Assembly: GCA_024684065.1 (NCBI GenBank)
Contig: JAIKXO010000154.1
Coordinates: 1-10,474, forward strand
From: Lachnospiraceae bacterium
GTDB lineage: Bacteria > Bacillota_A > Clostridia > Lachnospirales > Lachnospiraceae
Length of the DNA stretch: 10,474 bases
Direction: 5' to 3'
Each line of letters begins with the position of its first letter. The first letter of the stretch is position 1. The notes beneath the pieces are model-generated. The model was not told the origin of the DNA and did no database searches. It saw nothing but the letters and a program-made list of their open reading frames with translations. Below are positions 1-6,208 of the stretch, one piece after another. Both the position numbers and the translations under genes were made by a program.

Positions 1-33
1 AGTAAACGCAATATAAAATTGCGTTTACTATAA
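1..33. repeat. Palindromic repeat, copy 1 (AGTAAACG family)
   Basis: Perfect inverted repeat: AGTAAACGCAAT (1-12), five-base loop ATAAA (13-17), ATTGCGTTTACT (18-29), followed by ATAA. The same arms recur at 102-138 and 8009-8037. The 8009 copy is preceded by TTAT, so the full palindrome probably starts outside the window. It resembles a REP- or MITE-like dispersed intergenic element. There is no T-run, so it is not a classical terminator, although it lies downstream of a minus-strand operon. Confidence 0.8.
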
Positions 34-102
34 TGCCTCCGGCAGGATGCGCACGGATTTTGTAAGGAAATATGCCACTTTCAGTGGCCAAAATCCGGCG
101 CA
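34..102. repeat. Nested hairpin element between two palindrome copies
   Basis: A small hairpin TGCC-TCC-GGCA occupies 34-44. A long stem then pairs TGCGC (48-52) and CGGATTTTG (54-62) with CAAAATCCG (89-97) and GCGCA (98-102), 14 base pairs with one bulged A at 53. Inside it is another hairpin, GCCACT (74-79), loop TTC, AGTGGC (83-88). The element directly abuts palindrome copy 2. It may be a structured 3' RNA or a mobile palindromic insertion; the sequence alone does not decide. Confidence 0.6.
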
Positions 103-143
103 GTAAACGCCAAAACGAAAATCGTTTTGTCGTTTACTATAAA
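102..143. repeat. Palindromic repeat, copy 2 (AGTAAACG family)
   Basis: Inverted repeat with outer arms AGTAAACG (102-109) and CGTTTACT (131-138), one mismatch (C110/T130), inner arms CAAAACGA (111-118) and TCGTTTTG (122-129), and an AAA loop. The outer arms and the trailing ATAA match copies 1 and 3, whereas the inner arms differ but still pair, so the hairpin is conserved more than the sequence. It begins 26 bases past the stop codon of the proline-rich gene and may act at the 3' end of that transcript. Confidence 0.75.
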
Positions 144-163
144 TCCGTTTCACTTGCAACAGA

Positions 164-871
164 TCATCTGAACGCAAATCTTAACTGCGAAACCTTAAGT
201 TCCTCCATGATCGAGGGATCCTCGTCATAATGGACGCTTACTCTTTCCCCCGGTCGTGAATCGATCACCGCAGGGAAATAATTCCCCCTTCCGCCGTAAT
301 TCGCAAAGCACTGAAGCTCCTTCATCGCCTCTTCTACAGTAAAGATCTTATCAAAAGGAAGAGATGCCTCTTCTTGGTCAAAAAAGCTGACGTAAGCTGT
401 TATGTCATCAAATCCAGTGATCACCGCATAATAATACAGACCGTCAAGAGGGGATCTGGCATAACATCCGTCTCCTTCGTAAAGCTCCCCTCCTCTTGCA
501 TGCACCGCCGGGAGATATTGATCGATATTAGCCCCTTTCTCCCGTTCCTCCGCCATCCTGACCGCGGAAAGACTCAGCGTATTTCTCCCCGCGCCTTTAG
601 ATGGTCCGCCTTGTGTTCCTGCGGCCTTCATTCTTTTCGGAAGCGGGGGCGGCGGCGCCTGTCTTCCGGCTCCCGCGGCCTTCATTCCCTCCGGCAGCGG
701 CGGGGGCGGCGGCGCCTGTCTTCCGGCTCCCGTGGCCTTCATACCCTCCGGCAGCGGCGGGGGCGGCGGCGCCTGCCTTCCGGCTCCCGCGGCCTTCATT
801 CCCTCCGGCAGTGGCGGGGGCAGCGGCGCCTGTCTGTTTTCGATCGTGCCTCCCAGTATATTTTTCTTCAT
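164..871 (-). CDS. Proline-rich repeat protein with two Tudor/Agenet-like segments
   Basis: I do not recognise this 235-residue protein as a named family. I start it at ATG 871 because GGAGGGG lies five to six bases upstream; an in-frame ATG at 904 lacks such a site. Residues 13-88 are four copies of a 19-residue unit, RQAPPPPPLPEGMKAAGAG, with small variations, the kind of polyproline tract that SH3, WW, EVH1, profilin or OCRE domains bind in eukaryotes. A disordered linker follows (89-125). Residues 129-180 (GDGCYARSPLDGLYYYAVI, then a V-x-F-F-D pattern) look like a Tudor fold, and 193-231 (GNYFPAVID, VSVHYDED, LKVSQLRF) look like a second Tudor/Agenet strand set. There is no signal peptide or membrane helix, so it is probably cytoplasmic. 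It is the last gene of the six-gene operon, 124 bases after its neighbour. The Tudor call rests on pattern only. Confidence 0.8.
   Translation of the reverse strand: MKKNILGGTIENRQAPLPPPLPEGMKAAGAGRQAPPPPPLPEGMKATGAGRQAPPPPPLPEGMKAAGAGRQAPPPPLPKRMKAAGTQGGPSKGAGRNTLSLSAVRMAEEREKGANIDQYLPAVHARGGELYEGDGCYARSPLDGLYYYAVITGFDDITAYVSFFDQEEASLPFDKIFTVEEAMKELQCFANYGGRGNYFPAVIDSRPGERVSVHYDEDPSIMEELKVSQLRFAFR
622..831 (-). repeat. 57-bp in-frame tandem repeat (proline-rich units)
   Basis: About 3.7 copies of a 57-base unit; the landmark CCTGYCTTCCGGCTCC recurs at 658, 715 and 772, and CCTGTCTG at 829. Each unit encodes one 19-residue proline-rich block. The copies are nearly identical in DNA, including synonymous sites, which points to recent slippage or recombination, and copy number may vary between strains. 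It is markedly GC-richer than its surroundings. Confidence 0.9.
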
Positions 872-995
872 AAAGCCCCTCCATTCTCTGATCCCTGATA
901 ACAAACCCTAAATTACAATCATGGATCCTTCCTAACGCCTTTTCGCCGGCAATGGCCGCTGACCGATTTAATGATCGCCTGGATATGGCATATTT
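872..995 (-). other. Longest gap inside the operon
   Basis: These 124 bases separate the 355-residue and proline-rich genes. Apart from the ribosome binding site near 877-882 I see no convincing terminator, promoter or small gene. A separate promoter for the last gene is possible but no clear -35/-10 pair was found. Confidence 0.4.
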
Positions 996-2063
996 TCAGC
1001 GTTGCTTTATTACACGGCTTCTGCTTCTTGTCTTACTGAAAAGTGTTCCGAAATCGCACCGTAATATCTCTGCCCGGCGTCCTTCATCATCGAAATACAA
1101 TATGATGCTTTCCAGATCATAATTGTTATTCCCTGCAATCTCGATCACATCCGCCGCCAGCGTACGGATCATGCCTTCATTTTCCGGGATCCGCGGATCA
1201 TCCTCACTCATGAAGAGCGGCACGCAGATCCTGCCGTTATTCTGTGCAAGGACAGGAAGAAGTCCGTTTTCATTATCGGGATTTGTATTGCATGGAACAT
1301 ATATCTCTTCGGAGGACATATAATCGATCGCCACGTCTTCCGGAGAGTTATCCGCAGTTTTTCCATCCAGCGGATCCGCATTTGCCGCAATAACCCCGAA
1401 ACCGTCGGGGAACTGCTCTTTAGCCGCCTCAAGCCGGTCAAGGTCACAATAGCAGATATTTGCGCCGTCCACCACGGCAAATGAAAACATCACTATATCG
1501 CCTTTATGGATCCCGATGGCATCATTCTCCGGTTCATAGTCCAGTCTTCCTATGAACACCCCGGGATTGTATTTTGACACATAGTTTAAGATCGTTGTGG
1601 GATAGAATTCATTTGCGCCGCCATCCCTCCCATACCCCACAAACAGCTGATCGATAAAGGTTTCACACCTGTATTCGTCCAGATATCCCATCTGCCTTGT
1701 CTTTTCAACAGTGGAAAGCGTATCATACTCCCGTAAAAGCGAAAGCTTGAACCAGAAATGATCCGCTATCGAGCCGTCGTCAGCAACAAATCCGAAGTCA
1801 AGATCCCTGTAATCATAGAGATACAGATGAGAAGAGCTTAAGTTGCTCCCCTCCCCATACCAGAACTCGCCCCCCTTCTCCATTGCTGGGGCAAGGATTT
1901 CCAGCATCAATCCGTAATCAGGGTCACAGTAGCAGTATGTCAGAATATAATTTGCGCCCCCGCATTCCGGAAAATCCTCGATCGCAAAGGCCGTTCTCTC
2001 ATTCAGCGGAACAGCAATAAAATGATAAAGAAAATCTCTGAAGCCGGTAGTTGAAAACCGCAT
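996..2063 (-). CDS. Unknown 355-residue cytoplasmic protein, faint SseB-like C-terminus
   Basis: I do not recognise this protein. The ATG at 2063 follows AGAGGG by about eight bases and begins 26 bases after the preceding gene ends. It has no signal peptide or membrane helix and is acidic, rich in Asp, Tyr and Phe, with a short basic tail (KTRSRSRVIKQR, 344-355). A motif appears twice, GGANYILTYCYCDPD (35-49) and DGANICYCDLD (199-209), hinting at two related halves. Residues 254-292, with LLPVL, GRICVPLF and MSEDDPR, faintly resemble the strand pattern of SseB-type domains (acidic, P-L-F-x-S), but I cannot confirm it. It is the fifth gene of the operon, just after a membrane protein, and probably acts on the cytoplasmic side of the same assembly. 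Confidence is high that it is a gene and low for any domain name. Confidence 0.85.
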   Translation of the reverse strand: MRFSTTGFRDFLYHFIAVPLNERTAFAIEDFPECGGANYILTYCYCDPDYGLMLEILAPAMEKGGEFWYGEGSNLSSSHLYLYDYRDLDFGFVADDGSIADHFWFKLSLLREYDTLSTVEKTRQMGYLDEYRCETFIDQLFVGYGRDGGANEFYPTTILNYVSKYNPGVFIGRLDYEPENDAIGIHKGDIVMFSFAVVDGANICYCDLDRLEAAKEQFPDGFGVIAANADPLDGKTADNSPEDVAIDYMSSEEIYVPCNTNPDNENGLLPVLAQNNGRICVPLFMSEDDPRIPENEGMIRTLAADVIEIAGNNNYDLESIILYFDDEGRRAEILRCDFGTLFSKTRSRSRVIKQR

Positions 2064-2089
2064 CGCATATACCCTCTAAATTACCATCC

Positions 2090-3088
2090 TTAAAAACCCA
2101 TGATCCCGTTCTCATGAAGCCAATCTCTTGCATTTTCAAGATCTTCCCTTGTGCCGAAATCGGAAATGACCACGTTCATAAGCGACAACGGATCATCCGG
2201 ATCCGCAGCCTGGTCCATTGATTCCACGGTGGAATACAAAATCTCATTGTCATAGTCCAGCTTGAAGACGATCGTATAACCGCCTGCTTCGAATCTTATG
2301 CAGACGGTATTTTCGCCCTCCATCCATTTATCCATTGTAACGGCGTCATAATCAAAGCTATGGCTTTTGCCGGTGTCATAGTCATCCTTTTCCAAGTCAA
2401 ACGGCAGATAGTAAATGCTCACGTTGACGGCATTTCCCTCTTCATCGAAGTTGCAGGAAAAATCGTAGTCCTGAATTTCCACTCCATAGGAATCCGTCTT
2501 CGTCTCGCCGAGCTGAAAGTTAAGAAACTCCTGATAAGACAGCAGGTATGAGGCAGTCTCACGGCTCTCTTCCTCGTTGTAATACTCCTCTTCCAAAGCT
2601 TCTTCCTGCGCCTCTCCTTCGCCCAACCCGGCCGGCTCCTCAGCGACCGGCTCCTCAATAATAATGTCCGGTTCCTTAGTTATGACACCCTGCTCAGGCG
2701 TAACAGCTCCGGTATCGTAGGGGCTCGAAATATCACCCCCGGCCTCATATCCGCCCTTGTCCTTCTCCTGCCGAAACCACCCCGGCTTCCAAAAGCCAAG
2801 GATCAAGACACACAGAAGAGCAATACCTGCCCCGCTAAATATCATGATCTCTTTTCTGCTGAAGGAACGGCGGCCGAACCGGCGCCTGTCCTTCGGCTCC
2901 TTAGAAGGGCTTATGGATATCTTTCCGCCAAATGGATAAATCTCCTGGCTGTATAAGCCTGTCTCGGCATCAAACCATGTGACGACCCTTGATTTTCTTC
3001 CGGAAGGATCCAAGGCTTCGACCTGGCTGTAATAAAGCCCTGATCCCTCATCATATAAAAAGCCCTCCGGCGCCTGATAATATGCCAA
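2090..3088 (-). CDS. Single-pass membrane protein, OCRE-like N-terminal module and conserved ectodomain
   Basis: The start is TTG at 3088: GGAGGGAG lies just upstream, the gap to the preceding stop is 13 bases, and the N-terminus MAYYQAPEG aligns with MAVYRAPEG of the paralogue at 6209-7669. Residues 6-54 hold two aromatic motifs, YDEGSGLYY (12-20) and FDAETGLYS (39-47), separated by RVVTWF, resembling the octamer pattern of OCRE modules. A basic stretch (KDRRRFGRRSFSRKE, 66-80) precedes one membrane helix (about 81-100), predicting N-terminus inside. An acidic linker (about 105-175) leads to an extracellular domain (about 178-332) similar to the C-terminal domain of the 6209-7669 protein; shared landmarks are ETAxYxL, a D-x-N/D-E/G-G-N strand, a GY-IV strand, a D-Y/F-D-N turn and a closing EDLE helix. 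Fourth gene of the operon. Function unknown; a sensor, scaffold or envelope anchor is possible. Confidence 0.88.
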   Translation of the reverse strand: MAYYQAPEGFLYDEGSGLYYSQVEALDPSGRKSRVVTWFDAETGLYSQEIYPFGGKISISPSKEPKDRRRFGRRSFSRKEIMIFSGAGIALLCVLILGFWKPGWFRQEKDKGGYEAGGDISSPYDTGAVTPEQGVITKEPDIIIEEPVAEEPAGLGEGEAQEEALEEEYYNEEESRETASYLLSYQEFLNFQLGETKTDSYGVEIQDYDFSCNFDEEGNAVNVSIYYLPFDLEKDDYDTGKSHSFDYDAVTMDKWMEGENTVCIRFEAGGYTIVFKLDYDNEILYSTVESMDQAADPDDPLSLMNVVISDFGTREDLENARDWLHENGIMGF

Positions 3089-3101
3089 TGTCTCCCTCCG
3101 G

Positions 3102-5702
3102 TCAATGAGCTGTCAGACAATAACTGACATCCTTAATCCTGCGGTATTTATCCTGATCGATCCTGTCCTTTGCCCGATCATACATTTCGCCGTATATATT
3201 CCCCATCATCCAGTTATATGCCCTGTTACGCGCTTCATACTGATCTCTGATGTACTCGCTCTGATAATCTTTTCCTGTGATCAAGCCCTTGAGCCCCCTC
3301 CACAGGTTCCCGGCTCTGTCCATATAGCCGTCATAAAGAGCCACTGCGTATTCCCCGAGGGTCTGAGGGTTGTAATCTCTTATCAGTTTGTCGAGATAAT
3401 CAAAAGCCTCTCTGTCTTTTCTTTTTTCTTCCTCCAGCTCTTTATCGGGGTATTTGTTGTTCGGATCCTTTTTAATCTGCTCATAGTGATCATCCAGCAG
3501 ATCATCCCTGATGACCTTCACCTGCTCCCCAAGCTCTTTGCGCGTCTCATCCCCCAGAAACCACATATTGAGACCGTCCGCGGTATTTTTAAACGCTACC
3601 CCGATCGCAGGATAGGAGTATCCCTCCAGCAGCTCCTTGTAAGCTCTGATCGCGCTCTCCGTATCGGCATTACCCTTAAAACCCTCGGAAAGATCTACCA
3701 TATTCTTTTCCCGTATGAATACAAGATCCGGGATATCCCTTACGGGAATGCAGGACTTGCCTTCCCGTCCGGTTCCTTTTTCATCCCCTCCTTCTGTACT
3801 GCTTCCTGTTGAGCTGCCTGAAGATCCAGGATTATTCGTAGAAGAGGAGGTTGTGCCCGATGATGCCGTGCCGGATGATGTCGTCCCCTGGACGGTGGAC
3901 GATGTGCCCGGCGGCCTCCCGCCGCCTTCGCGCGGGGGTTTGTCAAACGAAAAGATCAGCGCGATGATATTCTCGATATCGTTTCTGTCTATCCTCCAAT
4001 GATCCTCCTTCTCCTTATAGGAGGCCTTGACATCAACCTGGAAATCGCCGTACATATAATCAACCTGTCTGTAGCCTATGGAATAGATCTGGTCGATCTG
4101 TGTAACGTGGCTGTAAATATCCGCAATATTCAAGCGGCGGTCGCTGCTTACCGTAACAACGGCCAGCCCCTCCTTTACTTCCTTCTTCAGCCAGCATTCA
4201 AAATCGATGGATGTCAGATATCCGTAGATGATATTAAAGAAAATATCTTCCGCTTCCGCCATCTGGTCGGAACTCATTTTTCCTCCAACCTTGCGGTTCA
4301 CATCATCGACACACTCCCTGCAGGCTTCGCGGATCAGATTGGCGATGTCTCTTCCATCCCCGTCAAAATACAGATCAAGAAATCTCTCCTGCAGGGCGGG
4401 CGTATCATTGTATTTAAGCCTCCCCATGTCGCTGTGCTGAAGGTAATCGCAAAGATCTTCGGCTTCCCTTACCGCGTCATAAGGATCCGGCCGTGTTTTT
4501 TGCACAGGTGCGGTGCTGCTTCCGGTCGAAGATGACCCCGTCTGTAAATCAGAAGAGGACTGCCCGCCATCAGGCTTCTTCGAGCTCGATGTTTTTTGGG
4601 GCTTCGGATCCGAACCGGGAGAGGCGAATTCATACACCTCGATCATATTGACCCAGCCGTTCACAGGAACATAAAATGTCTTGTCATACAGCGATACAGC
4701 AGATGTAAGCGAGATGCAGAAATTGATCCCGTCCGCGCGGTCAAACTCATCCCTGCATATAATGTAGTCATAAAGTGTATCCACGGAAGAAGCCGGAAAA
4801 TATGAAATTACATAAGACTCTTCATCACCCGGCCTGATCGCATAAATATACAGATCCTCCGTACACCAATATATGATCCTTCCCGAAATCAGGTGCATGT
4901 TCATTCCCGGAAAAACCGTTTTTCTTCCGGTACCGTGATCACGGTCCACGCAGAGGATATAGCTGATCCCGTCGGAACCGAGGATCTCGAAGTACAGATA
5001 CCCTTCGAGCTCTATGACATCTAAGATGGCTTCGCCTTCTTGTGCGGCGATAAATCCGTCAATAAGTCCGTTCTCATCGAGCCTCACATATCTGGCAGCT
5101 TCCTCATCCTCTTTCTTGCACAGGGCATACAGGCCGTACCCATCATATGCGACCCTGTAATAATCCTTATCTTTTTCGCCTATCCTGGATACGGATAATC
5201 CCTCCTCAAGGCTTGAAATACCGTCTATCCTGTAGAGAGCGCCCCCGTACAGATACCGCCTGCCGGTGCTGATATACGAGCTTTGAACAACGGAGAAGAC
5301 AGTGGAAGACATATCGGTAAACAGCAGCTGATCATTATAAACGTTGATATTCGCCGCAGGAAAGTCAGCCAGTTTATGCTTTTTCCCCGATGACCTGTTT
5401 TCTGCATAAAAACACAGATCATCCGGATCATTGTAGAAAAGATAGTCTCCGTTTTGAAAGACAAGCCCGCCGCCGTCATATACCTCTTGTGGCAAAAGCG
5501 TATAACCTGTCTCTGCCTCTGTTTTGCCGGCATCTGCTCTCGCGGTCTCGCTGTAAGTCGCATTTACAGCCCCTCCGGTATCTTTATCGGCCGCTTCGCC
5601 CGTATCCGCTATTGCAGCCCCGCCCGCAAAAACCTGGATCTGGGCAAGCAGGACAGATACCGTAAGAATAAGCGGCAGGACCGCGGCAGGCACCTTCCTC
5701 AC
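3102..5702 (-). CDS. Large secreted three-domain protein of unknown function
   Basis: The start is GTG at 5702, overlapping the upstream stop by four bases (GTGA), with AAGGGGGG about nine bases before it, so translation is probably coupled. An 866-residue protein. Residues 1-26 form a signal peptide, cleaved probably after VFA; there is no lipobox cysteine. Residues about 65-360 contain repeated strand blocks such as GDYLFYND, NDQLLFTD, GYLYFEI and GRIIYW, like a DUF5050-type beta-propeller. A Ser/Gly-rich linker (363-403) leads to an alpha/beta domain (404-590) ending in strands like an NTF2 fold (VDVKASYKEKEDHWRID). A second Ser/Thr/Gly linker (591-649) leads to a mostly helical, charged domain (650-866) with coiled-coil tendency near 715-775. 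No catalytic motif or cell-wall anchor is seen. Third gene of the operon, flanked by membrane proteins that probably hold it. Domain names are pattern-based. Confidence 0.88.
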   Translation of the reverse strand: MRKVPAAVLPLILTVSVLLAQIQVFAGGAAIADTGEAADKDTGGAVNATYSETARADAGKTEAETGYTLLPQEVYDGGGLVFQNGDYLFYNDPDDLCFYAENRSSGKKHKLADFPAANINVYNDQLLFTDMSSTVFSVVQSSYISTGRRYLYGGALYRIDGISSLEEGLSVSRIGEKDKDYYRVAYDGYGLYALCKKEDEEAARYVRLDENGLIDGFIAAQEGEAILDVIELEGYLYFEILGSDGISYILCVDRDHGTGRKTVFPGMNMHLISGRIIYWCTEDLYIYAIRPGDEESYVISYFPASSVDTLYDYIICRDEFDRADGINFCISLTSAVSLYDKTFYVPVNGWVNMIEVYEFASPGSDPKPQKTSSSKKPDGGQSSSDLQTGSSSTGSSTAPVQKTRPDPYDAVREAEDLCDYLQHSDMGRLKYNDTPALQERFLDLYFDGDGRDIANLIREACRECVDDVNRKVGGKMSSDQMAEAEDIFFNIIYGYLTSIDFECWLKKEVKEGLAVVTVSSDRRLNIADIYSHVTQIDQIYSIGYRQVDYMYGDFQVDVKASYKEKEDHWRIDRNDIENIIALIFSFDKPPREGGGRPPGTSSTVQGTTSSGTASSGTTSSSTNNPGSSGSSTGSSTEGGDEKGTGREGKSCIPVRDIPDLVFIREKNMVDLSEGFKGNADTESAIRAYKELLEGYSYPAIGVAFKNTADGLNMWFLGDETRKELGEQVKVIRDDLLDDHYEQIKKDPNNKYPDKELEEEKRKDREAFDYLDKLIRDYNPQTLGEYAVALYDGYMDRAGNLWRGLKGLITGKDYQSEYIRDQYEARNRAYNWMMGNIYGEMYDRAKDRIDQDKYRRIKDVSYCLTAH

Positions 5703-6130
5703 CGAATGATCCCCCCTTCTTCAATGCCTCCTTCATATTCGGAAGCAAAACGGGAGCCGGAGGGAATCCCCCTCGTCAGTACCCGGTCTTGAAAATCGTT
5801 TCTTACGTCTCCGGGAATGCGCGTAAGATGTGAAAGCCCCGAGATCAGAAGCCATGCCAGTAATACAGCCGCTGCGGTTGAAATGATAAGGATCAGCTTT
5901 CGTCTGTCAGATTTAGCGGCCAAGCTCCTGCCCTGCCTTTTTACGTCAAGCTCAAAGCTCTCCCGGGAATAGGCCCCTGTCCGCGGATCAAAGCAGGTGC
6001 GGTAAATAAACCTGTTTCCTTCTTCATCGGGAAGGATCCTCTCCTTTATATAAAGACCGGTTTCCTCTTCGTATTCATATCCTGCCGGTCCATGATCATT
6101 CGTATCTTCCCAGTTGCGATCATTTTCCAT
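5699..6130 (-). CDS. Short single-pass membrane protein with OCRE-like N-terminal module
   Basis: This 143-residue protein is a reduced paralogue of the proteins at 6209-7669 and 2090-3088. ATG at 6130 has GAGAGGG about nine bases upstream. Residues 14-60 carry the module: GPAGYEYEEETGLY (14-27) and FDPRTGAYS (47-55), with a divergent middle (IYRTCF in place of RVVTWF). A basic stretch (KSDRRK, 73-78) precedes a membrane helix (about 79-98), so the N-terminus should be cytoplasmic. Only about 45 residues follow outside, Gly/Arg-rich with no recognisable domain, so the ectodomain of the two longer paralogues is absent. No frameshift is evident: its stop overlaps the start of the secreted protein by four bases, arguing that the short form is genuine. 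It may be an anchor or regulatory subunit for the other modules. Confidence 0.87.
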   Translation of the reverse strand: MENDRNWEDTNDHGPAGYEYEEETGLYIKERILPDEEGNRFIYRTCFDPRTGAYSRESFELDVKRQGRSLAAKSDRRKLILIISTAAAVLLAWLLISGLSHLTRIPGDVRNDFQDRVLTRGIPSGSRFASEYEGGIEEGGIIR

Positions 6131-6164
6131 AAAACCGTACCCTCTCTTCTATAAAAGCGGTTTT
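6131..6164 (-). promoter_or_regulatory. Inverted repeat enclosing a ribosome binding site
   Basis: On the minus strand, AAAACCG (6158-6164) can pair with CGGTTTT (6131-6137), leaving the GAGAGGG ribosome binding site of the 143-residue gene in a 20-base loop beside its ATG. This could modulate initiation, but seven A-rich base pairs are weak and could arise by chance. Confidence 0.25.
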
Positions 6165-6208
6165 GATCCGCACTTAATGTCCGGCCTAAATATACAGATC
6201 TATAAGGC

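Noticed and set aside
1..143. CRISPR array
   Set aside because: The repeated palindromes are two, unequal in their inner parts, and the intervening DNA is itself self-complementary; no regular spacer length.
374..898. Open plus-strand frame of 174 residues opposite the proline-rich gene
   Set aside because: Long Arg/Ser repeats are the complement of the GC-rich tandem repeat; no ribosome binding site, and the minus-strand frame has a strong one and sensible composition.
3105..3812. Plus-strand frame of 235 residues opposite the secreted protein
   Set aside because: Hydrophobic antisense shadow without an initiation site; the minus-strand protein is longer, has a signal peptide and fits the operon.
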